Positions 17,524 to 27,491 of a stretch of DNA of 64,000 nucleotides are shown piece by piece. The stretch is from Zavarzinia compransoris (lineage in GTDB: Bacteria > Pseudomonadota > Alphaproteobacteria > Zavarziniales > Zavarziniaceae): positions 496,001 through 560,000 of the forward strand of contig NZ_QGLF01000005.1 in NCBI RefSeq assembly GCF_003173055.1, in the 5' to 3' direction. Both the position numbers and the translations under genes were made by a program. Each line of letters opens with the position of its first letter. Within the stretch, counting starts at the first letter, position 1. The notes below the pieces were generated by a model. That model ran no database searches. It had not been told where the DNA came from and saw only the letters and a list, made by a program, of their open reading frames with translations.

Positions 17524-19632
<2,109 letters not shown>

Positions 19633-19645
19633 GCTAAGGACCGCG

Positions 19646-19680
19646 GGCGCGGCGGGACCCCTTGCGGCCCGCCGCGCCTT
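19646..19680. terminator. Hairpin between leuA and the rhodanese gene
   Basis: GGCGCGGCGGG (19646-19656) pairs perfectly with CCCGCCGCGCC (19668-19678) around an 11-base loop. It sits between the convergent stops of leuA and the rhodanese-like gene and is followed by TTA. It may terminate both, although the T-run is short. Confidence 0.5.
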
Positions 19681-20092
19681 ACGTCCCTTCGGCGAAGGGC
19701 AGGCCTTCGTCGGCCCAGCCGGTCATGCCGCCGATCATCAATTTGACCGGACGGCGCAATTGGGCGAGGCGGAGCGCCGCCCGGTCGGCGCCGTTGCAAT
19801 GCGGCCCGGCGCAATAGACGACGAAGACGGTGGCCGGCGGATAGTCGGCCAGGCGCTTCTCGCCGATGTCCCGGTGCGGCAGGCTGACCGCGCCCGGGAC
19901 ATGGGCGTGGGCATAGGCCTTGCGGCCGCGGACGTCGAGCAGCACGAAATCCGCGGCACCGGCGGCAAGGGCGGCGTGGACATCGGCGCAATCGGTCTCG
20001 AAGGCCAGTTTCCGGCGGAAATGGACCTCGGCCTCGGCAGGGGCGGCGGCAGGGATTTCGGTAACGGTACTGTTGGTAACGGTATTGGGCAT
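19679..20092 (-). CDS. Rhodanese-like protein
   Basis: A 137-residue single rhodanese domain. The CH2A-like segment is DFVLLDVRGRKAYAHAHVPGAVSLPH, and the active-site loop is VVYCAGPHCNGAD, with the nucleophilic cysteine in YCAGPHC. The C-terminal motif is MIGGMTGWADEGLPF. It would transfer sulfane sulfur or act as a regulatory or detoxifying protein. The start at 20092 is supported by AGGAGA upstream on the minus strand. It is divergent from a GlxA-type regulator gene, a frequent pairing, and is probably controlled by it through the inverted repeat between them. Confidence 0.9.
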   Translation of the reverse strand: MPNTVTNSTVTEIPAAAPAEAEVHFRRKLAFETDCADVHAALAAGAADFVLLDVRGRKAYAHAHVPGAVSLPHRDIGEKRLADYPPATVFVVYCAGPHCNGADRAALRLAQLRRPVKLMIGGMTGWADEGLPFAEGT

Positions 20093-20148
20093 GGCGGGCT
20101 CTCCTGGTCGCCGCCATGATCGGCGATGCGCGATCGGGCTGGTAGCTG

Positions 20149-20170
20149 GCACGATTGCCAATTATCGTGC
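20149..20170. promoter_or_regulatory. Inverted-repeat operator between rhodanese and GlxA-type regulator genes
   Basis: A perfect 7-bp inverted repeat, GCACGAT-N8-ATCGTGC, lies in the 83-base divergent gap. AraC-family GlxA-type regulators often bind such TGGCACGA-like half sites next to their own gene. It ends 5 bases before the preferred start of the regulator, so binding would repress that gene and could affect the rhodanese gene. Confidence 0.55.
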
Positions 20171-20175
20171 AGATC

Positions 20176-21183
20176 ATGCCAGAACACGACGCCCCCGATC
20201 CTTCGGCCGACCGGCTGGTCGTCGTCCTGGCCTATGACGGGCTGTGCACCTTCGAATTCGGTCTGGCGGTCGAGATCTTCGGCCTGCACCGGCCGGAAAT
20301 GGGGGCCGGCTGGTATCGGTTCGCGGTCGCCGGAATCGAGCCGGGCCCCTTGCGCGCGACCGGCGGCATTGCCCTGCTGGTCGATGGCGGCCTCGACCTG
20401 ATCGCCCGGGCGGGCACCGTCGTCGTGCCCGGCTGGCGCGGCGCCGATGTCCCGGTGCCGGCGGATCTGATCGCGGCGCTGCGGGCGGCGGCGGCCCGGG
20501 GCGCGCGGCTGCTGTCGATCTGTTCCGGCGTTTTCGTGCTGGCGGCGGCGGGTCTTCTCGACGGGCGGCGGGCGACCACCCATTGGCGCCACGCGGCGCG
20601 GCTGGCGGAGCGCTATCCGGCCGTGACGGTCGATCCGGATGTGCTCTATGTCGACGAGGGGCAGGTGCTGACCTCGGCCGGATCGGCGGCCGGCCTCGAT
20701 CTCTGCCTGCATCTGGTGCGGCGCGATTTCGGGCCGGAGGCGGCGAACCGGGTGGCGCGGCGCCTGGTGCTGCCGGCGCATCGCGACGGCGGGCAGGCCC
20801 AGTTCATCGAGCGCCCGGTGCCGCGGCTGCCGGCCGAGGCGCGCCTCGGCCCCCTGATCGACCGCGTGCTGGCCAGCCTGGACCGGCCCCATGCGGTCGG
20901 CGACCTGGCGGCGCAAGCGGGCATGAGCCTGCGCAGCTTCATCCGCCGCTTCAAGGCGGCGACCGGCATGGCGCCGGGGGAATGGCTGCTGGAACAGCGC
21001 CTGAGCCGGGCCCGCGACCTGCTGGAACAGGGCGGCGCCGGGGTGGAGCAGGTGGCATCGGCCTGCGGCTTCGGCGCGGCGGCGAGCCTGCGCCATCATT
21101 TCCGCCGCCGCTTCGGCGTGGCGCCCGCGACCTATCGGGCGCGTTTCGCCGCCCCGGTGGCGGTGCCGGCGCGCAACAGTTGA
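20176..21183 (+). CDS. GlxA-family transcriptional regulator (DJ-1/PfpI plus AraC domains)
   Basis: A 335-residue regulator. The N-terminal DJ-1/PfpI-like domain (residues 1-190) has LAYDGLCTFEFGLAVEIFG and the cysteine elbow LLSICSGVFVLAAAGLL. The C-terminal AraC HTH domain (about 225-325) shows HAVGDLAAQAGMSLRSFIRRFKAAT and the second helix-turn-helix ending in FRRRFGVAPATYR. ATG 20176 is chosen over one 21 bases upstream because the latter overlaps the palindrome. It probably controls the divergent rhodanese gene. Confidence 0.92.
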   Translation: MPEHDAPDPSADRLVVVLAYDGLCTFEFGLAVEIFGLHRPEMGAGWYRFAVAGIEPGPLRATGGIALLVDGGLDLIARAGTVVVPGWRGADVPVPADLIAALRAAAARGARLLSICSGVFVLAAAGLLDGRRATTHWRHAARLAERYPAVTVDPDVLYVDEGQVLTSAGSAAGLDLCLHLVRRDFGPEAANRVARRLVLPAHRDGGQAQFIERPVPRLPAEARLGPLIDRVLASLDRPHAVGDLAAQAGMSLRSFIRRFKAATGMAPGEWLLEQRLSRARDLLEQGGAGVEQVASACGFGAAASLRHHFRRRFGVAPATYRARFAAPVAVPARNS

Positions 21184-21313
21184 GAGGGAAGGGCGGGGCT
21201 TTCTCGACCACCCGCCTTGCGGTGCGGCCGCCGGGGTCCTACCTTCTCTGAAGGATACCCCCCGGATTCTGCGTCAGGGCGTGCCCCGGGCCGCCCGCGC
21301 GAGGAGCTGATCC

Positions 21314-21631
21314 ATGACCCGCAATCTCGTTGTTTCCGCCCTGGGCGCGGCCCTTGGCCTTGCCGTGGCACTGATACCGGCCGTCAGCCCGGCCCAGACG
21401 GCGGCCGAGGATGATCGTCCGCCCCTGCTCTCCGCCCCGCCGCCGCCGGCGCCGGCACCGACCGGGGCCGCCGCCGCGGCCCGGCGCACGCCGCTGCCCC
21501 CGGGCACCGCACAGCCCGGCAGCAATGACGATTTCCTGTCGCAGGCGCTCAGCGACTATCCGCCGGAAGTGGTGCCGCCCTCGGCGACCCGGCGCCCGGT
21601 CACGGTCGAGGGCAGTTCGGCCGTGAAGTGA
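21314..21631 (+). CDS. Hypothetical exported proline-rich protein
   Basis: A 105-residue protein with a Sec signal peptide (LVVSALGAALGLAVALIPAVSPA, residues 5-27). The rest is low complexity, rich in Pro and Ala (SAPPPPAPAPTG), then a conserved-looking DDFLSQALSDYPPEVVPPS. I know no family for it. The start has GAGGAGCTG about 5 bases upstream. It ends in a hairpin shared with the convergent yjfJ-like operon. Confidence 0.65.
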   Translation: MTRNLVVSALGAALGLAVALIPAVSPAQTAAEDDRPPLLSAPPPPAPAPTGAAAAARRTPLPPGTAQPGSNDDFLSQALSDYPPEVVPPSATRRPVTVEGSSAVK

Positions 21632-21651
21632 CGGGCACAGAGGTAACGGGC

Positions 21652-21682
21652 AACAGGCGCCGGCCTCACGCCGGCGCCTGTT
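21652..21682. terminator. Bidirectional terminator hairpin
   Basis: AACAGGCGCCGGC (21652-21664) pairs perfectly with GCCGGCGCCTGTT (21670-21682), a 13-bp stem with a 5-base loop. It sits between the convergent stops at 21631 and 21692 and can serve both strands; the A/T ends give a short U-run either way. Confidence 0.65.
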
Positions 21683-21691
21683 CATCCCCGA

Positions 21692-22462
21692 TCAGGACTT
21701 GATCTTGGCCTTGAGGGCGGCCAGACGGTCGGTGACCGTGGTCGGCTTCGGGCCGGCGGCGGCGGCCAGGGCGGCGGCGATATTGGCGTCGTCTTCCTCG
21801 GGCTTGGTCGGCTTCAGCAGGCTGGCCTTGGCATTGGCGGCCTCGGCCGCGACCAGATCCTTTTCCGCCGCGTCCTGCATCGCCTTCAGCGCGACATTGA
21901 GGCTGGAGGTGGTGCCGGCAAGGCCGGCGGCGCGCTTGGCCGCATCGGCCTGGCGTTCCGCCATGTCGCGCTGCTGTTCGGCGCGGGTCATCTGGCGCTG
22001 GGCGCGTTCGAGGTCGCTGCGCGCTTCCTTCAGCTTGGTGCCGGCCGCGTTATAGGCTTCCTCGAGCTGGGTGAGGAAGGTCTGGGCGTCTTCCGCGTCC
22101 TTCACTTCGCGGTCGATTTCCGGCGCCATGTCCTCGAGCAGCTTGAGAAGCTGGTTCAGGCTCTTCTCCAGGCTGGCCTTGCGGTCGGGGTCATTGGCGG
22201 CCAGCGCCTGGGACTGCAGGTTTTCGGCGGCGGCGAGGCGTTGCTCGCTGAGCGCCTTGATGGCGTCCGCTTCCTTCCGCTCCTTGGTCAGCGAGACGCG
22301 GGCGCGGGCGACCTCGGTGCCGAGCTGGTCGAGATGCTGTTCCATGGTGCGCAGTTCCGCCTCGGTCGCGGCCTTGGGATCCCAGCGGACCAGGGCTTCG
22401 AGGCCCGACTGCACTGCCTGGTCCGTCTTCACGCCGAGCAGATTCTTGATGAAGGTGAACAT
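21692..22462 (-). CDS. PspA/IM30-like coiled-coil protein (YjfJ-like)
   Basis: A 256-residue, almost wholly helical protein with long coiled coils (residues about 30-190: Glu, Lys, Arg and Ala rich, no prolines). The N-terminus FTFIKNLLGVKTDQAVQSGLE could be the amphipathic membrane-binding helix of the PspA/IM30 family. The assignment rests mainly on context: it follows a DUF350 gene and a DUF2491 gene, the same trio as E. coli yjfJ, yjfL and yjfK. A role in membrane maintenance is inferred. It is the last gene of the unit. Confidence 0.7.
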   Translation of the reverse strand: MFTFIKNLLGVKTDQAVQSGLEALVRWDPKAATEAELRTMEQHLDQLGTEVARARVSLTKERKEADAIKALSEQRLAAAENLQSQALAANDPDRKASLEKSLNQLLKLLEDMAPEIDREVKDAEDAQTFLTQLEEAYNAAGTKLKEARSDLERAQRQMTRAEQQRDMAERQADAAKRAAGLAGTTSSLNVALKAMQDAAEKDLVAAEAANAKASLLKPTKPEEDDANIAAALAAAAGPKPTTVTDRLAALKAKIKS

Positions 22463-22498
22463 GGTTTCCTCGTCAAAGCAGAAGGCTGGGGGTGGGAA

Positions 22499-22912
22499 TC
22501 AGCCGGCCATGGCGCCGGCGTTGAGCAGGGCGATCGCCAGCTGGGCCGAGGCGAGGCCGAGGCCGGCGGCGACATTGCCCGCCTCGACCCCGGCCTTCAG
22601 GCCGCGGAACACCAGGGTGATGACCACGAAGGTCAGCAGCTGGATGACCAGGGCGACGACACCCCAGACGATGATGTCGATCAGCACGTTCGAGGTCGCC
22701 AGCGTCGCCGCGAGGGGGATCGCCAGGGCCAGGACCGAGCCGCCGAGCACGATGCCCGCCGCCGTATTGCCCTGGTCGACCAATTCGCGCTCATTGAACG
22801 GCGTGATCGCCTGATAGATCAGGATGCCGATGATCAGCAGGGCGATGGTGACGCCGAGCTGGGGCAGGAGAACCGGAAGGCCGGTGCCGAGCGTGGTCAG
22901 GATCTGGCTCAT
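22499..22912 (-). CDS. DUF350 membrane protein (YjfL-like)
   Basis: A 137-residue protein with four hydrophobic segments. The DUF350 pattern ITPFNERELVDQGNTAAGIVLGGSVL is seen near residues 37-62, and a second half repeats the layout. Members are inner-membrane proteins that travel with PspA-like and DUF2491 genes. It lies 21 bases downstream of the DUF2491 gene and 36 bases upstream of the PspA-like gene. Biochemical role unknown. Confidence 0.85.
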   Translation of the reverse strand: MSQILTTLGTGLPVLLPQLGVTIALLIIGILIYQAITPFNERELVDQGNTAAGIVLGGSVLALAIPLAATLATSNVLIDIIVWGVVALVIQLLTFVVITLVFRGLKAGVEAGNVAAGLGLASAQLAIALLNAGAMAG

Positions 22913-22933
22913 GTCTCTGTCCGTATGCTGCCG

Positions 22934-24574
22934 TCAGCTGAGGGAAAGCGCGGTCGGATTGATGTCGACGCCGGCATGCAGCTCGACATAGGCCTCTGCC
23001 TCTGCCTGCACTGCGGTCACCAGCAGGTATTCGGTTTCGGGCGCCGGGCTGGCCCCCCCGGTGGCCCGGGCGTAGAGCATGGTGGCGAGCTTGCGCCGGC
23101 TTTCGCCGCGCAGCGTCTCGACCGTTTCCTCCAGCGCCCGGGGCTGGACCTTGGTGCTGCCCGGCGACCATGCCCGCTGGTAGAGCTGGCCGTCCTTGGT
23201 CTCGAAGTCGGGCCAGCCGATCATGCCCTCGCCCTTGTCGAGCCAGAAGGCCCATTCGTCCCGATTGGCCGGCTGCACCTCGTCGATGCGGCGGAAATAG
23301 CGGCATTCGGCGGGATAGCCCTCGGCGTTCAGCACCAGTTGGAAGAAGGCCGCCTCGTCGTCGAGATAGAGGCGGTGATAGGTGCCCGAGCGGTCGGCGG
23401 CTGTGCCCACCGCGTCGACGCCGACCGTGCCGCTGTCGGACAGGGCGGCGGGCGGCGTCACCTTGGTCAGGCCTTCCGCCAGGACGAAGGGGGCCGGGTC
23501 GAGGGTGATGGGCATGCCGACGCGGAAGAAATCCGGCGTATAGGTGGCGCCCGCCATCTTGTTGCGCAGGATCGCGGCAGCCTGGCCCAGGGCCGTGCCG
23601 TCGCCGCCCTTGGTGCGTGCCACGCCGTCGCCTCCCTTGCCTTGCGGGCCCTTGGCCGAACGCCGGCGCAGGGTGCTGATGAAGAACCACAGAACCACGG
23701 CGACGAGGATGACGGCGATCACAAGGCCGAGGGATCCGCCCCCGCCCGCCCCGCCCGGGACATCCGCCGGCAATTGGCCGGCCCGGCCGGGATCGCCGGG
23801 GGCCGCGGCCAGTTCCCGGTCGAGGGCGGCGAGCTTCGCCTTCAGGTCCGGATCGCTTGCCGCCATGCGCTCCGCCTCGGCGCGCCATTCGCGATAGCCG
23901 GGATCGTCCCGGTTGTCGCGGAAGAAATCGGCGTGGCTGCTGTCGGTCAGGGTGTCGAGCAGGAACCACAGGGTGATGGCGTCGAAAATGCCGAAGCTGG
24001 AGCGGCCGCCATAGGCATCGGGCATGCGATAGCCGCGATCGCGGTAATAGCCGCTCGGATCGTCCGGGTCGGTGCGCGGGCGGCGGGGGGCGACGCTGTC
24101 GGCGCTGCGGCCGCTGCCCGAGTCGGCGCGCTCCCGGGTCGAGGGGGTGCGGCTGGGCGGCGGGCTGAGGAAATCGTCGAGCGCGCTGCGCGATGCCCCG
24201 CGCGAGGCATCGCGGTCGGAACCGCTGCTGCTGCCCGACGAGCGGCCGCCGCTGTCGCTGCCGCCGCTGCGCGGCCGGGCGTAGCCGCCGGAGGACGAGG
24301 AGGATGACGAACCGCTGCCGCTGCCGACCGAGGGGGTGCGGCTGCTGCCCGGCCGGCTGTAGCCGCCGCTGCCGCCGCTGCGCGAGAGCGCCTCCGCCGG
24401 TGCCGCTGCCGGCGGGCCGGCGACGAGGGCGGCGACCACGGCGCCACCGGTGGCGAGGCGCGCCAGGGACAGGGACTGGGACAGAGGGGCGGCCCCCGGT
24501 CCCAGCGCCAGCAGGGCGGAAAGGGCCAGGGCCGCCAGCCGTCCCCGGCGCGGCGGGACCGCGGGTCTGGTCAT
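22934..24574 (-). CDS. DUF2491 protein with long Ser/Gly-rich N-terminal region (YjfK-like)
   Basis: A 546-residue protein in two parts. Residues about 320-546 are a DUF2491 (YjfK) domain, with segments such as TYTPDFFRVGMPITLDPAPFV, EVQPANRDEWAFWLDKGEG and the final VELHAGVDINPTALSL. Before it are a signal-like hydrophobic N-terminus with two hydrophobic stretches (residues 12-60), a serine/glycine/arginine-rich linker of about 120 residues, and a transmembrane segment LGLVIAVILVAVVLWFFIST near 285. E. coli YjfK, as I recall it, is only the DUF2491 part, so this is an extended, membrane-anchored version. First gene of the yjf-like unit. Confidence 0.8.
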   Translation of the reverse strand: MTRPAVPPRRGRLAALALSALLALGPGAAPLSQSLSLARLATGGAVVAALVAGPPAAAPAEALSRSGGSGGYSRPGSSRTPSVGSGSGSSSSSSSGGYARPRSGGSDSGGRSSGSSSGSDRDASRGASRSALDDFLSPPPSRTPSTRERADSGSGRSADSVAPRRPRTDPDDPSGYYRDRGYRMPDAYGGRSSFGIFDAITLWFLLDTLTDSSHADFFRDNRDDPGYREWRAEAERMAASDPDLKAKLAALDRELAAAPGDPGRAGQLPADVPGGAGGGGSLGLVIAVILVAVVLWFFISTLRRRSAKGPQGKGGDGVARTKGGDGTALGQAAAILRNKMAGATYTPDFFRVGMPITLDPAPFVLAEGLTKVTPPAALSDSGTVGVDAVGTAADRSGTYHRLYLDDEAAFFQLVLNAEGYPAECRYFRRIDEVQPANRDEWAFWLDKGEGMIGWPDFETKDGQLYQRAWSPGSTKVQPRALEETVETLRGESRRKLATMLYARATGGASPAPETEYLLVTAVQAEAEAYVELHAGVDINPTALSLS

Positions 24575-24590
24575 GGCGGGGCCCGCAGGC

Positions 24591-25001
24591 TCAATAGGTC
24601 AGGATGGCCGGCAGGGACTTGGCCTGTTCGATCCAGTCGGCGACATCGGCCTCGCTCGGCAGGCGGCGGACGAGATTCTTCGCCTCGTTCACCTCGGCCA
24701 GCTTCTTGTGCAGGTTGGCCGGCACCCGGTGCTTCAATTCCTTCACCGTGTCGACGCCGGCGACTTCGAGCAGGTCGCCGTATTCCTCGCCCACACCCTT
24801 GAGGCGCATGAGGTCGGAGCGGTTGGCCCATTCGAGGATCTGATGGGTGGTGAGGCCGGTCTTTTCGGCCAGGGCGTCCCGGCCGGCCGGGCCGGCGGCC
24901 GCCTGCAGCAGTTCGCCGGTCGAATCGATGCCTGCCGCCTTCAGCTTGGCGCCAAAGACCGGGCCGATGCCCTCGATCTTCTCGATCGGATAGGACGACA
25001 T
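24591..25001 (-). CDS. DUF4332-domain helix-hairpin-helix protein
   Basis: A 136-residue protein of the DUF4332 family. It contains two tandem helix-hairpin-helix-like repeats: IEKIEGIGPVFGAKLKAAGI at the start and LMRLKGVGEEYGDLLEVAGV in the middle. Such domains occur in proteins with suspected nucleic-acid or scaffolding roles; no activity is assigned. The start at 25001 has GGGAGAGGGAAGC upstream; a longer frame adds 11 residues without a ribosome site. It lies 16 bases upstream of the yjfK-like gene and may be co-transcribed. Confidence 0.85.
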   Translation of the reverse strand: MSSYPIEKIEGIGPVFGAKLKAAGIDSTGELLQAAAGPAGRDALAEKTGLTTHQILEWANRSDLMRLKGVGEEYGDLLEVAGVDTVKELKHRVPANLHKKLAEVNEAKNLVRRLPSEADVADWIEQAKSLPAILTY

Positions 25002-25144
25002 GCTTCCCTCTCCCCTCGTTTCCGTGCGGGCCACGCGCCGCGACGTCCGTCGCAGGCGAGGTTACAGCCTGGAACAGCCAAGGCAACCGGCAAAACCTGC
25101 CGGGTGAAACACGGGATCGGGGGAAGATGGGGAACGGAGGCTGA

Positions 25145-25219
<75 letters not shown>

Positions 25220-25306
25220 GGCTCCGTTCAGGGCGCGGAACCTGCCACAGGGTCGGGCGATGTGCAAGCGTCCGATTGCGCTTTTTTTGCCGCGGCCCCT
25301 GGCGCC

Positions 25307-25834
25307 CTATTTGACGGGCTTCACGCCGGGCGGTGCCTGCAGCACGCCGGGGGCGGAAGAAGTCGGGCGCGGCTTCTCGCGACCCGCGGGTTCGGGCGCC
25401 GTTCGGGCCGCCGGCCGGGTCGAGACGTCGCCCCCGGTCGCCTGCTCGCCCATGGAATAGCCGCCGCCCCCGGCCGGCGGCCGCGCTGCCCCGCTGCCGG
25501 ATGCGGTGCCGGCGGTCTGGCCGCCGGTCGAGGCGGCGGGGGTCGCGGCCGTGCCGCCGTCGGGAATCACGGTTTCCGGGCGGGCGGTGATGATTCGGGT
25601 TTCGCCGGCGGCCAGCGAATCATCCTGATTCTTTTTCATGTAGCCGAAATAGAAGAGCCCGGCCGCGCCGCCGAGAAAGGCGACGGTGATGAGGGCAAGG
25701 CCCCAGTCCGGCCCCGCGCGGCGGTGCTGCGGGCGCGGCGAGACGGGCTCCACCCCGCCGAGCGCGCCGGGGCGCTGCGGGTCGGCGCCAAGGCCGCGGA
25801 TCATCGGGGGTTCATCGGTAAGGCGGCGTACCAT
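25307..25834 (-). CDS. Hypothetical single-pass membrane protein
   Basis: A 175-residue protein. A cytoplasmic N-terminus of about 45 residues is followed by one transmembrane segment (GLALITVAFLGGAAGLFYFGY, about 45-65). The rest is a low-complexity Ala/Gly/Pro/Thr-rich tail. This layout recurs in alphaproteobacterial proteins of unknown role. The start is uncertain: ATG 25834, a GTG 9 bases upstream or an ATG at 25804 are all possible, none with a strong ribosome site. It is divergent from the hydrolase gene. Confidence 0.6.
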   Translation of the reverse strand: MVRRLTDEPPMIRGLGADPQRPGALGGVEPVSPRPQHRRAGPDWGLALITVAFLGGAAGLFYFGYMKKNQDDSLAAGETRIITARPETVIPDGGTAATPAASTGGQTAGTASGSGAARPPAGGGGYSMGEQATGGDVSTRPAARTAPEPAGREKPRPTSSAPGVLQAPPGVKPVK

Positions 25835-25963
25835 GGCCGGCACCAGACTTCATTTTTGTGGCGGTAAGATGGCCGAAGTCTAATGCATCGCAGCACATGC
25901 TGTCGATGGACGGCGCTGCATGGCTTGGCCCAGGATGGCGCCATAACGATAAGGAAGTGTCGC

Positions 25964-26860
25964 GTGTCCCTGCTTGCTCGCATCGAGATCCCGGCCGAGG
26001 GCGGTTTTTTCTCCGGCCTCGCCGGCGGCCCGCCGCTCGGCAGCGCGCCCCTGGTCCATCTGGCCCATGCCACGGGCATGAATGCGGAAACCTATCGGCC
26101 GATCCTGGAGGCGCTGGCCCGGCGCTATACGGTGCGCGCCCTCGACCTGCGCGGCCACGGTTTCAGCACGGTGCCGGCCGATCCGCGCCGGCTGCGCTCG
26201 TGGAGCCGCTATGCCCGGGATCTCGCCGGCATTCTCGAAGGCTGGGGCCAGCCGGCCTTTCTGGTCGGCCATTCCATGGGCGGCGCGATCAGCACCGAAG
26301 TGGCGGCCCTGCATCCCGGCCTCGCCGCCGGGCTGTTGCTGATCGATCCCGCCGTGGTGCCGAAGCGGGCCGTGCCGGCGCTCGCCTTCGGCCGGGTGAC
26401 CGGGCTGATGCGCCGCTTTCCCCTGGCGGAACAGGCGGCAAAGCGCCGGGCCGACTGGCCGGGCCGGGAGGTCATGCTGAAGGCCTATACCGGGCGCGGC
26501 GCCTTCAAGACCTGGCGGCCGGAATTCCTGGACGCCTATGTCCAAGGCGGCACCACCGACAAACCCGACGGCACCATTGCCCTGGCCTGCGCCCCGGCCT
26601 GGGAGGCGCAGACCTTCGCCACCATCGGCCTGAGCTTCTGGCGCCGCGTACCCAAGCTCGTCTGTCCGGTCGGCGTGCTTTACGCCGACAAGGGTTCCAC
26701 CCTCGGCCGGCGCGGGGCGGCCAGCCTGTCCAAGGTCCTGCCGGCGGCGGCGGTGACCCGCGTGCCTGAATCGACGCATTTCATCCCGATGGAATTCCCG
26801 GCCGTGGTCGAGCAGGCTATCGATGCGCTCGTCGAGAACAAGTTGAGAACAATCTCTTGA
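25964..26860 (+). CDS. Alpha/beta hydrolase
   Basis: A 298-residue alpha/beta hydrolase. The core shows HLAHATGMNAETYRPIL, RGHGFS, the nucleophile elbow LVGHSMGGA and the late histidine in PESTHFIPMEFP; an acidic residue would sit near LYADKGS. The fold is clear but the substrate is not. GTG 25964 is chosen because AAGGAAG lies 7 bases upstream; an ATG 81 bases further up lacks one. Its stop overlaps the -35 box proposed for the GTA cluster, so the cluster begins right behind this gene. Confidence 0.85.
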   Translation: MSLLARIEIPAEGGFFSGLAGGPPLGSAPLVHLAHATGMNAETYRPILEALARRYTVRALDLRGHGFSTVPADPRRLRSWSRYARDLAGILEGWGQPAFLVGHSMGGAISTEVAALHPGLAAGLLLIDPAVVPKRAVPALAFGRVTGLMRRFPLAEQAAKRRADWPGREVMLKAYTGRGAFKTWRPEFLDAYVQGGTTDKPDGTIALACAPAWEAQTFATIGLSFWRRVPKLVCPVGVLYADKGSTLGRRGAASLSKVLPAAAVTRVPESTHFIPMEFPAVVEQAIDALVENKLRTIS

Positions 26861-26885
26861 CTTCTGTGCGCAATGTGCACATTAT
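26857..26885 (+). promoter_or_regulatory. Putative GTA-cluster promoter with overlapping palindrome
   Basis: TTGACT at 26857-26862 and CATTAT at 26880-26885 are separated by 17 bases, a good sigma-70-like arrangement (5/6 and 4/6 matches). A perfect 12-bp palindrome, AATGTGCACATT, lies at 26872-26883, covering the spacer end and part of the -10 box. It is well placed for a repressor or activator to control the whole downstream cluster. The site is short, so chance cannot be excluded. Confidence 0.5.
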
Positions 26886-26921
26886 GGGTACATAGTCGAT
26901 GTGATCCGAAATGGCCCGGCG

Positions 26922-27491
26922 ATGATCACCCCCGATCCCCCCGCCCGCGATACGCCCGATTGGCGCGGCATCGAGCGGGAGTATCGCCTGGGCCAATTGT
27001 TCCTGGCGGAGATCGCCGCCGGCTTCGGCGTCGGTGAAGCCGCCATCCGCCGCCGCGCCCGGGCCGAGGGCTGGGAACGCGGCACGGCATCCGGCGCGGC
27101 ATCCGGCGCGGACGAGGCCGATCTCGCCGCCCGCCGCGGGCTGGAGGTCGCCCGCGCCCACCGCCGCCTGCTGGCGGGCCTGCGCGAGACGCTGGGCCTC
27201 GTCCAGCAATCCCTGCGCGATCACCTGTCGGCCCCGACCGGCCCGCCGGACGAGGGGCCCTTTGCCGGCAAGGCGGAAACCGTGGCCGGTCTGGTCAGGG
27301 CGCTGGGCACCACCGCCGATCGCCTGATCCGCCTGGAACGGCAGGCCTTCGGTCTTGAAAACGCGATGGATGGCGGAACGGATGACGACAGCGATGCCGC
27401 CGACATCCGCGAGCGCTTACAACAGCGCCTGGCTCGCCTCGCAGTCCCCGGCGATCCAGGCCCGCTTCCTGGCGGGGCTGAGCAAGGCTGA
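26922..27491 (+). CDS. GTA small terminase-like protein (gp1)
   Basis: A roughly 189-residue protein at the position of RcGTA g1. The first part contains a helix-turn-helix-like stretch (REYRLGQLFLAEIAAGFGV then EAAIRRRARAEGW) as expected of a DNA-recognising small terminase, followed by a long helical region with RLIRLERQAFGLE. It would bring DNA to the large subunit; in GTAs packaging is nearly random host DNA. The start may be ATG 26922 or GTG 26901; neither has a clear ribosome site. It overlaps the large terminase gene by over 100 bases. Confidence 0.72.
   Translation: MITPDPPARDTPDWRGIEREYRLGQLFLAEIAAGFGVGEAAIRRRARAEGWERGTASGAASGADEADLAARRGLEVARAHRRLLAGLRETLGLVQQSLRDHLSAPTGPPDEGPFAGKAETVAGLVRALGTTADRLIRLERQAFGLENAMDGGTDDDSDAADIRERLQQRLARLAVPGDPGPLPGGAEQG

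Noticed and set aside
24060-24380. Repetitive GC-rich stretch considered as a CRISPR or tandem array
   Set aside because: It is the Ser/Gly/Arg-rich coding linker of the DUF2491 protein; no regular repeat-spacer pattern.
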